Under the pieces are notes generated by a model, which was not told where the DNA came from, searched no databases, and was given only the letters and a program-made list of their open reading frames with translations. The position numbers and the translations under genes were made by a program. A DNA stretch of 64,000 nucleotides from Mesorhizobium sp. 1M-11 (GTDB lineage: Bacteria; Pseudomonadota; Alphaproteobacteria; Rhizobiales; Rhizobiaceae): contig NZ_LJSD01000051.1 of assembly GCF_001303895.1 (NCBI RefSeq), positions 310,001 through 374,000 on the forward strand. Reading direction: 5' to 3'. Of the stretch, positions 18,438 to 26,938 are shown piece by piece. Within the stretch, counting starts at the first letter, position 1, and each line of letters begins with the position of its first letter.

Positions 18438-18541
18438 CGCACGATCTTCGTCTGAAAAGTCTGCGACTTTTGGGCATCACGCTCGAAGTTTTGGAACATG
18501 ATCTTGATCCAAAAAGTCTGCAACTTTTCGGGGTCACGTTC
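18438..18541. repeat. Two tandem RIME-like hairpins
   Basis: Two imperfect copies about 57 bp apart each hold AAAAGT-5 nt-ACTTTT (18455-18471 and 18512-18528), flanked by GATCTT and GGNCATCACG-like bases. This is a common rhizobial intergenic palindrome. It sits inside the operon between the dehydrogenase and MttB-like genes, where it may cause partial termination or mRNA processing. Confidence 0.7.
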
Positions 18542-18555
18542 GGGGAGAAAGCAAA

Positions 18556-20103
18556 ATGATCGATGAAGTCGCCAGGGAAAGCCGCCGCGAAAGGCGCCGC
18601 GCCAGGGGTGGCGAAGCGGCGGGACACCGCAAGCCCGACTACCGCACGCTGCGCAACCCTTTCCTGCCGCAGCCGGTGTTTTCCGACGACCAGGTCGCGG
18701 CGATCCACGACACCGCGCTCCGCGTCCTGGAAGAACTCGGCATCAAAGTGCTGCTGGCGGAAGCGCGCGAGCTTTACCGGGCCGCCGGCGCCATCGTCGA
18801 CGAAGACACCCAGATGGTGCGCATCGGCCGCGACATCGTCACGGCAGCGCTTGCCTCCGCGCCGCGATCGATCCACGCCCTTGCCGGCGACCGTTCCAGG
18901 GATCTTGTGCTGGAGCTCGGCGCGCTCTCTTTCCTGGCTGGTTCCGGCGCACCCAACGTGACCGATATCGAGCGGGGCCGCCGCCCCGGCAACCTTGCCG
19001 ATTTCGAGAATCTCGTGCGCATCGTGCAGAGCTTCGATGTGCTGCACATGATCGGTCCGTTCGTCGAGGCTCAGGATGTCGAGAACCGGTTTCGCCACTA
19101 TGCGGTCAACCGGGCGCAGTTGACGCTCTCGGACAAACTGCCCTTCGTCTATGCGCGCGGCACGCCGCAGGTCGAGGACAGTTTCGAGATGCTTCGCCTG
19201 GCACGCGGCCTTTCGGACGATGCCTTCCTGTCGGACGTGCACTGCTACACCGTCATCAACAGCAACTCGCCGCGCCAGCTCGACATCCCGATGGCGCAGG
19301 GCATCATCGACTTCGCGCGCGCCGGCCAGGTGTCGATCATCACGCCCTTCTGCCTTGCCGGCGCCATGGCGCCGATCACGGTTGCCGGAGCACTGACGCT
19401 GCAGCATGCCGAGGCGTTGGCCGGCCTGGCGCTGGCACAGATCAGTCGCGCAGGCGCGCCGGTGGTCTATGGCAGCTTCTCCTCCAATGTCGACATGAAG
19501 TCCGGTGCGCCTGCCTTCGGTACGCCGGAACATGTCAAGGCGACGCTCGGCGCCGGCCAGCTGGCGCGGTTCACCGGCCTGCCCTGGCGCTCCGGCGGCG
19601 GCAGCGCCGCCAACATCTCCGACGTGCAGGCCGCGCATGAGACACAGTTCTCGCTGTGGGGCACCGTGCTTGCGGGGGCGACCGTGTGCATCCACGCCGC
19701 CGGCTGGCTGGAAGGAGGCCTGAGCGTTTCCTTCGAAAAGCTGATCACCGACATCGAGGCGCTTCAGACCATCGCCGAACTGTGCACCGCCGTGCCAGGC
19801 GATGCGGATGCGATCGGCTTCGACGCGATCGCCGAGGTGCAGCCGGGTGGGCATTTCTTCGCCGCGCAGCACACCATGGCGCGCTATCGCACGGCTTTCT
19901 ACGAGCCACTGGTCGCCGACCTTTCCAATTTCGGCTCGTGGAGCGAAGCCGGCTCGCGCACCGCGACCGAGCGCGCCAACGACATCTGGAAACGCAGGCT
20001 CGCCGAATTCGAGGCGCCGGCATCAGCGGTCGCCTGCAGCGAGATTCTCGACGCGTTCATTGCGCGCCGAACGGAGCAAGGCGGCGCGGAGCCCGTTTCA
20101 TGA
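18556..20103 (+). CDS. MttB superfamily (trimethylamine methyltransferase-like) protein without pyrrolysine
   Basis: The 515-residue protein belongs to the trimethylamine:corrinoid methyltransferase (MttB) superfamily. It has the typical N-terminal LRNPFLPQPVFSDDQV segment, GSGAPNVTDIERG near residue 133, and HMIGPFVEAQD near residue 163. No in-frame TAG occurs, so it is a non-pyrrolysine member, and those act on quaternary amines such as glycine betaine, proline betaine or carnitine in studied cases. GGGGAG lies 8 nt before the ATG. It follows the FAD-GcvT dehydrogenase gene, which fits stepwise N-demethylation. I see no corrinoid protein gene in the window. Confidence 0.85.
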   Translation: MIDEVARESRRERRRARGGEAAGHRKPDYRTLRNPFLPQPVFSDDQVAAIHDTALRVLEELGIKVLLAEARELYRAAGAIVDEDTQMVRIGRDIVTAALASAPRSIHALAGDRSRDLVLELGALSFLAGSGAPNVTDIERGRRPGNLADFENLVRIVQSFDVLHMIGPFVEAQDVENRFRHYAVNRAQLTLSDKLPFVYARGTPQVEDSFEMLRLARGLSDDAFLSDVHCYTVINSNSPRQLDIPMAQGIIDFARAGQVSIITPFCLAGAMAPITVAGALTLQHAEALAGLALAQISRAGAPVVYGSFSSNVDMKSGAPAFGTPEHVKATLGAGQLARFTGLPWRSGGGSAANISDVQAAHETQFSLWGTVLAGATVCIHAAGWLEGGLSVSFEKLITDIEALQTIAELCTAVPGDADAIGFDAIAEVQPGGHFFAAQHTMARYRTAFYEPLVADLSNFGSWSEAGSRTATERANDIWKRRLAEFEAPASAVACSEILDAFIARRTEQGGAEPVS

Positions 20104-20155
20104 TGATGGGCCAGCAAAACAAATCATAAGGCCGGCTAGAACCAGGGAGGAGCAG

Positions 20156-21808
20156 ATGGGTTTCTTGACGGGCGCTGAAAGGCAGGTTCCCGATACCGTA
20201 TACAAGATGGCCGAGGAGGCTTCGGCTGGACGTATGGATCGGCGCGAGTTCCTGGCGCTGGCGAGCGTGTTCGGCGTTTCGACCGCCGTCGCCTATGGTC
20301 TGATCGGACTGCCCGTGCCGGTCGCGATGGCAGCAGAGCAGCCCAGGAAGGGCGGCGTCATCAAGGTTGCCATGCTCGTCAAGGAGATGAAGGACATCCG
20401 CAGTCTCGACTGGGGCGAGATGGGCAACATCGCCCGCCAGGTGCTGGAGCCCCTGGTGCGCTACACCAGGGACTTCACCTTCAAGCCGATGCTGCTCGAC
20501 CGATGGGAGGTGAACGACGACGCGACCGAATATGTGCTTCATCTGCGCAAGGGCGTGAAGTGGAACAATGGCGACGATTTCAACGCCGACGACGTCGTCT
20601 TCAACCTGAACCGCTGGTGCGAGAAATCGGCCGAAGGCAATTCCATGGCCGGGCGCATGGCGAGCCTGATCGACCCGGCGACCGGCAAGGCGCGCGACGG
20701 CGCCATCGCAAAAGTCGATGACCATACGGTGACGCTGAAACCCTCGGCGCCGGACATTTCGATCATTCCGGCCTTCTCGGACTATCCGGCGCTCATCGTG
20801 CACCGCGACTTCGAGAAGATGGGTTCGGACTTCGTGAAGAACCCGATCGGCACCGGCCCCTTCGAACTCGTCTCTTATGAAACGGCTGTGAAGGCGACCT
20901 ACAGGCGCCGCGAGAATGGGGGTACCTGGTGGGGTGGCGAGGTCCATCTCGACGGCGTCGAATTCATCGACTACGGCAACGACCCCAACGCCATGATCAG
21001 CGCCTTCGAGGCGGGCGAGGTCCATACTAATTACGAGTCCACCGGGGACTATGTGGCGATCCTCGACAAGATGGGCCTGGTGCGCAGCGAGATCCTGACC
21101 GCCGGCACGGTGACGGCCCGCATGAACGTCAAGAACAAGCCGTATGACGACCAGCGCGTGCGTAACGCCGTGCAGCTTTCGGTCGACAATGGCGCCGTTC
21201 TCAGCCTCGGCTACAACGGTCTGGGCGAGGTGGCGGAAAACCACCATGTCTGCGGCATCCATCCGGACTATGCGCCGCTGCCGAAGGTGGAAAGGAACAT
21301 CGAAAAGGCCAAGGCGCTGATGGCCGAAGCCGGCCAGGCCGACTTCGAGCACGAGATCATCACCGTCGACGAGGACTGGCAGAAGAACACCGGCGACGCG
21401 ATCGCCGCGCAGATGCGCGAAGCCGGGTTCAAGGTGAAGCGCACGGTGCTGCCGGGTTCGACCTTCTGGAACGACTGGACGAAGTATCCCTTCTCGCTGA
21501 CCGTGTGGTCGATGCGCCCGCTCGGCGTGCAGGTGCTGGCTGTCGCCTACCGGTCCGGCGAGGCCTGGAACGAGTCCGGTTTCTCGAGCAAGGAGTTCGA
21601 TGAGAAGCTGGCGCAGGCCATGGCGACGCCGGACGTGGAGAAGCGGCGCATCATCATGAAGGATGTCGAAAAGATCCTGCAGGATTCCGGTGTGCTCGTG
21701 CAGGCCTACTGGCGCAAGATCTTCAACCATTCGGCGCAGGCGGTGAAGAACTACAACACGCACCCCATGCAGGAAACGGTCTTCGAAGAGGTGTGGCTGC
21801 AGACGTGA
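20156..21808 (+). CDS. ABC transporter solute-binding protein, family 5, Tat-exported
   Basis: The 550-residue protein is a periplasmic solute-binding protein of the peptide/nickel/opine type (SBP family 5). Residues 25-58 form a twin-arginine signal: MDRREFLALAS, then a hydrophobic stretch ending AMAAEQ. The mature part shows LDRWEVNDDATEYVLHLRKGVKWNNG, the common family signature, and GTGPFELVSY. AGGGAGGAG precedes the ATG, and MttB ends 52 bp upstream, so it is in the same operon. No permease or ATPase gene follows, so it must borrow a transporter or use one encoded elsewhere. The ligand is probably the methylated amine handled by this operon (inference). Confidence 0.87.
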   Translation: MGFLTGAERQVPDTVYKMAEEASAGRMDRREFLALASVFGVSTAVAYGLIGLPVPVAMAAEQPRKGGVIKVAMLVKEMKDIRSLDWGEMGNIARQVLEPLVRYTRDFTFKPMLLDRWEVNDDATEYVLHLRKGVKWNNGDDFNADDVVFNLNRWCEKSAEGNSMAGRMASLIDPATGKARDGAIAKVDDHTVTLKPSAPDISIIPAFSDYPALIVHRDFEKMGSDFVKNPIGTGPFELVSYETAVKATYRRRENGGTWWGGEVHLDGVEFIDYGNDPNAMISAFEAGEVHTNYESTGDYVAILDKMGLVRSEILTAGTVTARMNVKNKPYDDQRVRNAVQLSVDNGAVLSLGYNGLGEVAENHHVCGIHPDYAPLPKVERNIEKAKALMAEAGQADFEHEIITVDEDWQKNTGDAIAAQMREAGFKVKRTVLPGSTFWNDWTKYPFSLTVWSMRPLGVQVLAVAYRSGEAWNESGFSSKEFDEKLAQAMATPDVEKRRIIMKDVEKILQDSGVLVQAYWRKIFNHSAQAVKNYNTHPMQETVFEEVWLQT

Positions 21809-21943
21809 TCGACGGCTTTTGCCAGGCCGTGGTCCCACGGGCCGGTCCGAACCCTGAGGCGGCACAGTGCGGCCTGTGTGGGGCGCTTAACAGACCGCGT
21901 CGATCAATAGCGATGAGGTGTGCCTGTGGGAGGAGGCCACATC

Positions 21944-22213
21944 ATGTACATCGCTTCCGCTATCCTGTTCCTTGTTCCGTTTCTTTTGATCCTGGCGATG
22001 CCCGGGTGGCGCTCGTTCTGCGCGGTCGCGGCCGTCCTGGCCCTGATTGCGGCAGCTTATTGGGCATGGGGATATTACCAGGCAGGCGGAGACTCGTTTG
22101 AGATCGTCTTCCTCTTTTTCACTGTCCTTCCGTGGATCGCCGGCTGTGTCGCAGGCGTTGTCGCCAAATCGGCATTGCTGTGGTGGCGCGGCAGGATGCA
22201 GGCCGCCGGCTAA
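21944..22213 (+). CDS. Small inner-membrane protein
   Basis: This 89-residue protein has three predicted membrane segments: FLVPFLLILAMPGW, VAAVLALIAAAYWAWGYY, and FLFFTVLPWIAGCVAGVV. A short basic tail follows. A strong GGAGGAGG site lies just before the ATG at 21944, which supports this start over an upstream GTG. The family is not recognised. A perfect hairpin followed by T residues lies about 130 bp downstream. Confidence 0.6.
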   Translation: MYIASAILFLVPFLLILAMPGWRSFCAVAAVLALIAAAYWAWGYYQAGGDSFEIVFLFFTVLPWIAGCVAGVVAKSALLWWRGRMQAAG

Positions 22214-22339
22214 CGATCGATCGGCACGGGCAACGAAAGAGCGCTACGCTCCCTCGAACTGACGCCGGGCTGGCGCTATGCATTTTGATGGATTCGAGAT
22301 AGCGGCATAGCCTGGTTTCCCAATGCTCACGCGATGACG

Positions 22340-22361
22340 AAATACGGCATCTGCCGTATTT
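22340..22361 (+). terminator. Hairpin terminator-like element
   Basis: AAATACGGCA (22340-22349) and TGCCGTATTT (22352-22361) form a perfect 10-bp inverted repeat followed by two further T residues. It sits between the small membrane protein and the protease autotransporter, about 108 bp before the latter. It may terminate the former or act in the leader of the latter. Confidence 0.55.
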
Positions 22362-22468
22362 TTCCGACCGGAAGGCACGGTTAGTTTCCCTCCGCTCGCG
22401 TCAGGAATCTCCGTTTTCTTTCAACACAGCGCACCACGGATGCGCGGCGCGGGCATTGGGGGAATGCC

Positions 22469-25267
22469 TTGGCAAAATCGCACCGGACCGTCCTTGCCGC
22501 GCTTCTGCTTGCCGCAGCTGTGCCGTCTCTTGCCGCCGCCCAGAGCATTGGCGACCCGGCCGATCCCGCGACATGGCGCACACCGGAGTTCATGGCGCAA
22601 TGGGGGCTTTCCTTCATTGGCGCGGAATATGCCTATGCTAAAGGGCTGGACGGAAGCGGTATCAAGCTCGGCTTTGTCGACACGGGCCTCGACATAAACC
22701 ACCCCGAGTTCTTCGGACGATACGATCCAGGCATCAGCTACGACCGCGAAACGCCCTGGTTCGTGGATTTCCTGGATCATGGAACTCCGGTGGCTTCGGT
22801 TGCTGCGGCCAATCGAGACGGTGTCGGCATGCACGGTGTCGCGCCCGGCGCGACAATCGTGATGGCGCAGGAGTCCGATCCGTCCGGCCTTAAGCACGTG
22901 ATGATAAACCATGCTCTCAACGGCCTGGTCGACCGAGGCGTCAAGATCATCGTCAACAGCTACGGCAACCCAGATCTCCCAGTTACCGATGTCTTGCCGG
23001 AGGATATCGAATATTGGGAGCCGGACTATCTCGCGGCAGCCAGAAAAGCGGTCGCGAACGACACATTGATGATCGTTGCCACCCACAATGGCTATCTGGC
23101 GCAGCCAAGCTATTCAGCCGGTATGCCGTATCTGTTCCCGGAACTGGAAGGCGGCTGGCTGGCCGTGACCTCGGTCGATCCGGCCGGATGGATCCCGGAA
23201 TATTCGAACTACTGCGGGGTCGCCAAGAACTATTGCCTCGCCGCACCTGGCGGCGGCGACTGGTTCGACACGGAATATCCCACCGATCCCATTTTCGTCG
23301 CGAGCAATTCTGGCGGATATCAACGATACAACGGAACCTCCCTTGCCGCTCCGCACGTAGCGGGCGCGGCAGCTCTGGTCGCCCAGGCTTTCCCTTATAT
23401 GACGATGAGCCAGGTGCGGCAGGTGCTGCTCGGCACCGCCACCGACGTGGGGCCGGATGGACCAGACGAGTTTTGGGGTTATGGCCTGCTCAACGTCGGC
23501 AAGGCGGTGCGCGGGCCCGGCAAGTTCGACTGGGGCGATTTCGTCGCCGATGTTCCATCGGGCCGCAGCAGCTGGAAAAACGACATCACCGGCAATGGCG
23601 GGCTGGTCAAGGCCGGCGACGGCGCGCTGATCCTGACGGGCGACAGCAATTATCGCGGCGACACGCGTATCGCGCAGGGGGTGCTTGCAATCGACGGCAG
23701 CATCCGCTCGGACACGTTCATCGAACCCGAAGGCGTGCTTTCCGGCGGCGGCACCGTCCATGGCGACGTGCAGAATGAGGGCGCCGTCTATGGCGGGCTC
23801 GGCAGCCAGGGTGGCACGCTGACCATCGACGGCGACTATACGCAGTCGCCCGATGCCGGCCTGATGGTGATGGTCGGCGCGCCGCAAGGCACCAGCCGGG
23901 TCGACGTGACCGGCAGCGCCACCGTCAGCGGCTGGGTCGACGCGCTGGTGCCGATGGGCGGCTACCAGGGCGACCGGCGCTACACCGTGCTGACCGCGCT
24001 CGGCGGCATCACCGGACGTTTCGAGGACGATTGCGGCTGCTACGCCTTCCTCGACCTCAAGCTCTCCTACGATCCGACCGCCGTCTATCTTGACATTGCC
24101 CGCAACACGGTGGCCTTCGCCGACAGGGCGACAACCGGCAACGGCGCCGCTGCAGCGGCGGCCGTCGAAGCACTCGGCATCGGCCAGCCATTCTACGACC
24201 TTGCTGTGACCCTGAGTGGCGAAGATGCGGCAGACCTGTTCGGGCAGTTGCCGGGCGAAGTCCATGGCTCGACCGTCACCGGCCTGATCGAGAACAGCCA
24301 GCTGATCGGCACCCGGATGAACGACCGGCTGCGCTCGGCTTTCGAGACGGTGGGCGCGCAGCCGCTGCCAATGCTGGCCTATGGCGACGACGCAAAAGAC
24401 ATCACCACCGCCTCGGTCCGGACCGCAGAACGCCATGGTGCCTGGGGCTCTGCCTTCGGCTCCTGGGGCTCGACCGACAGCGACGGCAACGCCGGCAAAC
24501 TGTCGCGCTCCACCGGCGGCTTCGTCACCGGCCTCGACGGCCTCGTCGGCAGTGGTGGGCAGCTTGGCGACTGGCGGCTGGGTTTCCTGGCCGGCTACAG
24601 CCACTCTTCCCTCAAAATCGACGATCGCAGATCGTCGGCTTCAGCCGAGAACTACCATCTCGGCATCTATGGCGGCACGCAATGGGGTGCGCTCTCTTTC
24701 CGTTCCGGCCTGACTCACACATGGAGCCGGATAGAAAGCGGCCGCCAGCTCGCTCTGGGGGACATCGCCATCAGCGAAAGCAGTGACTATCGCGCCGGCA
24801 CCACGCAGCTGTTCGGCGAACTCGGCTATGGCATCAAGGCAGGCAGCGTCGCCTTCGAGCCCTTCGCCAACCTGGCCTATGTGAACGTCCACACCGGCGG
24901 CTTCACCGAACAGGGCGGGGCGGCGGCGCTGACCGTCCATGGCGGCTCCAACGCCGTCACCTTCTCGACGCTCGGCCTGCGCACTTCGACCGACTTCGAC
25001 CTCGGCACGATGAAGGCAACCGCGCGCGGCACGATCGGCTGGCGGCATGGCTATGGCGATGTCACCCCGACCGTCTCCCAGACGCTCTCGGGCAGTTCGG
25101 CTTTCTCGACTGCCGGCGCGCCGATCGCCAGGGATGCGGCCGTGCTCGAAGCCGGGCTCGACTTCGCCATAACACCGGCGGCGAGCCTCGGCGTCTCCTA
25201 TCAGGGCCAGATCAGCACCCAATCGCGGGATCACGGCTTCAGGGCCGATCTGAGCGTCAGGTTCTGA
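22469..25267 (+). CDS. Subtilisin-like serine protease autotransporter
   Basis: The 932-residue protein starts with a signal peptide (MAKSHRTVLAALLLAAAVPSLAAAQS). An S8 peptidase domain follows with its complete triad: Asp71 in VDTG, His104 in DHGTPVAS, and Ser291 in NGTSLAAPHVAG. One PATR repeat near residue 375 leads to a short beta-helical stalk, and the autotransporter barrel covers about residues 660-932, ending in LSVRF. The start is a TTG with GGGGGA 5 nt upstream; the only nearby ATG is out of frame. The protease is exported and either stays on the surface or cleaves itself free. The barrel is nearly the same as in the giant autotransporter ending at 14386, which suggests duplication or gene conversion. 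Confidence 0.9.
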   Translation: MAKSHRTVLAALLLAAAVPSLAAAQSIGDPADPATWRTPEFMAQWGLSFIGAEYAYAKGLDGSGIKLGFVDTGLDINHPEFFGRYDPGISYDRETPWFVDFLDHGTPVASVAAANRDGVGMHGVAPGATIVMAQESDPSGLKHVMINHALNGLVDRGVKIIVNSYGNPDLPVTDVLPEDIEYWEPDYLAAARKAVANDTLMIVATHNGYLAQPSYSAGMPYLFPELEGGWLAVTSVDPAGWIPEYSNYCGVAKNYCLAAPGGGDWFDTEYPTDPIFVASNSGGYQRYNGTSLAAPHVAGAAALVAQAFPYMTMSQVRQVLLGTATDVGPDGPDEFWGYGLLNVGKAVRGPGKFDWGDFVADVPSGRSSWKNDITGNGGLVKAGDGALILTGDSNYRGDTRIAQGVLAIDGSIRSDTFIEPEGVLSGGGTVHGDVQNEGAVYGGLGSQGGTLTIDGDYTQSPDAGLMVMVGAPQGTSRVDVTGSATVSGWVDALVPMGGYQGDRRYTVLTALGGITGRFEDDCGCYAFLDLKLSYDPTAVYLDIARNTVAFADRATTGNGAAAAAAVEALGIGQPFYDLAVTLSGEDAADLFGQLPGEVHGSTVTGLIENSQLIGTRMNDRLRSAFETVGAQPLPMLAYGDDAKDITTASVRTAERHGAWGSAFGSWGSTDSDGNAGKLSRSTGGFVTGLDGLVGSGGQLGDWRLGFLAGYSHSSLKIDDRRSSASAENYHLGIYGGTQWGALSFRSGLTHTWSRIESGRQLALGDIAISESSDYRAGTTQLFGELGYGIKAGSVAFEPFANLAYVNVHTGGFTEQGGAAALTVHGGSNAVTFSTLGLRTSTDFDLGTMKATARGTIGWRHGYGDVTPTVSQTLSGSSAFSTAGAPIARDAAVLEAGLDFAITPAASLGVSYQGQISTQSRDHGFRADLSVRF

Positions 25268-25322
25268 AGGGACGGAGCCAATGGCCGAGAACGTCGAAAG
25301 GCGGGGGCGAAAAAGCAAACCA

Positions 25323-25344
25323 CCGCCGGCGTGAAGCCCGGCGG
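25323..25344 (-). terminator. Terminator of the GlcG-like gene
   Basis: CCGCCGG at 25323-25329 and CCGGCGG at 25338-25344 form a GC-rich stem. On the minus strand it is followed by TGGTTTGCTTTTT. It lies just beyond the stop codon of the minus-strand gene and faces the end of the protease autotransporter. Confidence 0.55.
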
Positions 25345-25370
25345 CGGGAAGGCTGTCGTGCAGCAATGGC

Positions 25371-25856
25371 CTATTTCAGCTTGTCCTTGACCTTGTCGAG
25401 GGCCGCCACGGCGCATTCCTCGTCGAGGTTGCCGCCCGGCGCGCCGCCAATGCCGATCGCGCCGATGGTTTCCTCGCCGATCTTGATGGGCACGCCGCCG
25501 GCCAGGGCCAGATAGCCGGGGATGTCGGCCACGCCGGCCGCTCCAGGATTCTCCTGCACGGTCTCGGCGATCCCGCTCGTCGGCGAGCGGGAAGACGCCG
25601 AGGTGAAGGCCTTTGCCTGCGCGGCGCCAATGGTGTGGGGGCCGGCTGCGTCGGCGCGCATGAGAGCCCGGAGCAGGCCGGCACGGTCGACGACCGCGAC
25701 CGAGACATTGTAGCCCTTGGCGGCACAGGCAGCGACGCCCTCCTGGGCGAGTTCGGTTGCCGTTGCCAGCGAGATGTTTCTTTCGGTCAACTCCTCGGCA
25801 GATGCTGCCGATGCGAGGGCGAACAGAGCGACAGACGCGCAAACAAGTTTCTTCAT
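25371..25856 (-). CDS. GlcG/HbpS-like heme-binding-type protein, exported
   Basis: The 161-residue protein has a cleavable signal peptide (MKKLVCASVALFALASAASA-EE) and a GlcG/HbpS domain (formerly DUF336). Family signs include VAVVDRAGLLRALMRADAAGPHT, the IGAAQAKAFTSAS helix, GGVPIKIGEETIGAIGIGG, and the closing helix with a conserved Cys. Members bind heme or occur beside glycolate and other catabolic genes; the role here is unknown. Two adjacent ATGs exist, and 25856 gives GGAG at 6 nt. It is a single gene, convergent with the protease autotransporter. Confidence 0.85.
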   Translation of the reverse strand: MKKLVCASVALFALASAASAEELTERNISLATATELAQEGVAACAAKGYNVSVAVVDRAGLLRALMRADAAGPHTIGAAQAKAFTSASSRSPTSGIAETVQENPGAAGVADIPGYLALAGGVPIKIGEETIGAIGIGGAPGGNLDEECAVAALDKVKDKLK

Positions 25857-26116
25857 CATGGTCTCCAAATATATGTCGGGTTCCCGTCAGGCGGGCCGAT
25901 TGAAAAGGGGATCAATAGGGATATTGACGGATGGCGCGCTCCTTCTGTCGTCTTCCAGCAGAGGCCCCACGCCCATAAGGCTCGTCTAATTTAGAAGAAC
26001 ACAGGCGATCCGCGCCGACAAGCAAAGGTCGCCGAAGTGGTAAACGCTGCCCGCCCCTGTAGCGGATTGTCCGGTCCCTTGGCTGGCGACGACTTCCGGG
26101 GCCAGGGCCGCGATGG

Positions 26117-26323
26117 CTACGCGGATTTCTGGCGGCTGAACCAGTAGACCGCGACGGCGATCGCCGCGGCGACTTCGAGCTGGTAGATCGTCAGGGTGAG
26201 CCAGTCTGGCAGGTTCACGGTCGAATTCGTGACCCCTTCGAAAAATCCGAAGGGAAAACTGACCGCGAACGAGATGATGAAGTGAGCGACCGATCCCACA
26301 ACGACTGCCCAGAAAATCCGCAT
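26117..26323 (-). CDS. Small membrane protein
   Basis: A 68-residue protein starts MRIFWAVVVGSVAHFIIS with two predicted membrane segments (about residues 3-25 and 42-62). GGAG lies about 7 nt before the ATG at 26323. It is not assigned to a family. It may be co-transcribed with the tautomerase gene upstream on the same strand, though the 97-bp gap makes this uncertain. Confidence 0.6.
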   Translation of the reverse strand: MRIFWAVVVGSVAHFIISFAVSFPFGFFEGVTNSTVNLPDWLTLTIYQLEVAAAIAVAVYWFSRQKSA

Positions 26324-26420
26324 AGCAATCTCCGCACCGGAGGTTCGAGGGAACCACACATGGCCGCGACCGGCAAGTTTCGGCGGCGGGCCGGCGCAGC
26401 GAACCATTGCTTCGCCGGCT

Positions 26421-26633
26421 CTAGTCCCTCGCCCGGTACGCTTCGGGGATGACGTAGACCTCGTCGGCACGGCCATAGCCGCCGTCCGGCACCTCCTCGA
26501 TCAGCACCATGGTGTGCGGGCGCACGGCTTCGCTGAAATAGTCGACGAACAGGGACGTGACGCGATGGACAATCTCTTCCTTCTGGACTTTCGAAAGCGC
26601 CGCCTGCGGCACCTTGATGTTGGCGAAGGGCAT
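26421..26633 (-). CDS. 4-oxalocrotonate tautomerase-family enzyme
   Basis: The 70-residue protein belongs to the tautomerase superfamily. After removal of Met the N-terminal residue is Pro (MPFANIKVPQAALS), the catalytic base of this family. The fold signature EEIVHRVTSLFVDYF and the VLIEEVPDGGYGRADE strand follow. The length is normal for the short subunit, which works as a hexamer or trimer of dimers. AGGAG lies 8 nt before the ATG. The substrate is unknown; members isomerise dienols or detoxify halogenated acids. Confidence 0.85.
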   Translation of the reverse strand: MPFANIKVPQAALSKVQKEEIVHRVTSLFVDYFSEAVRPHTMVLIEEVPDGGYGRADEVYVIPEAYRARD

Positions 26634-26738
26634 GACGGGTTCTCCTTGGGTTGATTGGGTGGCGGGGAAGAAGTTGGGGCAAGGATCGAGCTGGGCCAAG
26701 TAGGTGGCGGGCTATCATGGGGGGGCATGGCGCTATCG

Positions 26739-26912
26739 CCCCCTCTCCGTCTCGGCTTCGCCGAGCCACCTCTCCCCCGCCTTCGGCAGGGGCGAGGAAC
26801 CGCAGTTGCAACGCCGGCGCCTATCCAGCTTGGGTTCCTCGCCCCCATGAAATGGGGGAGAGGTGGCTTGCCCACGGCGGCTTTGCCGCCGCGAGGCAAG
26901 ACGGAGAGGGGG
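26739..26912. repeat. Three-tier long inverted repeat (repeat family B)
   Basis: Three nested pairs of perfect arms are visible: CCCCCTCTCCGTCT (26739-26752) with 26899-26912; GCCACCTCTCCCCC (26765-26778) with 26854-26867; and GGGGCGAGGAACC (26789-26801) with 26833-26845. The smaller side hairpins CGGCTTCGCCG and GGCGGCTTTGCCGCC lie between tiers. This is a rhizobial intergenic repeat distinct from mosaic repeat A. It fills the gap between the tautomerase start and the SDR stop. Confidence 0.85.
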
Positions 26913-26938
26913 ACAGCGCTTGAGCTTGTCGCCCGCCC

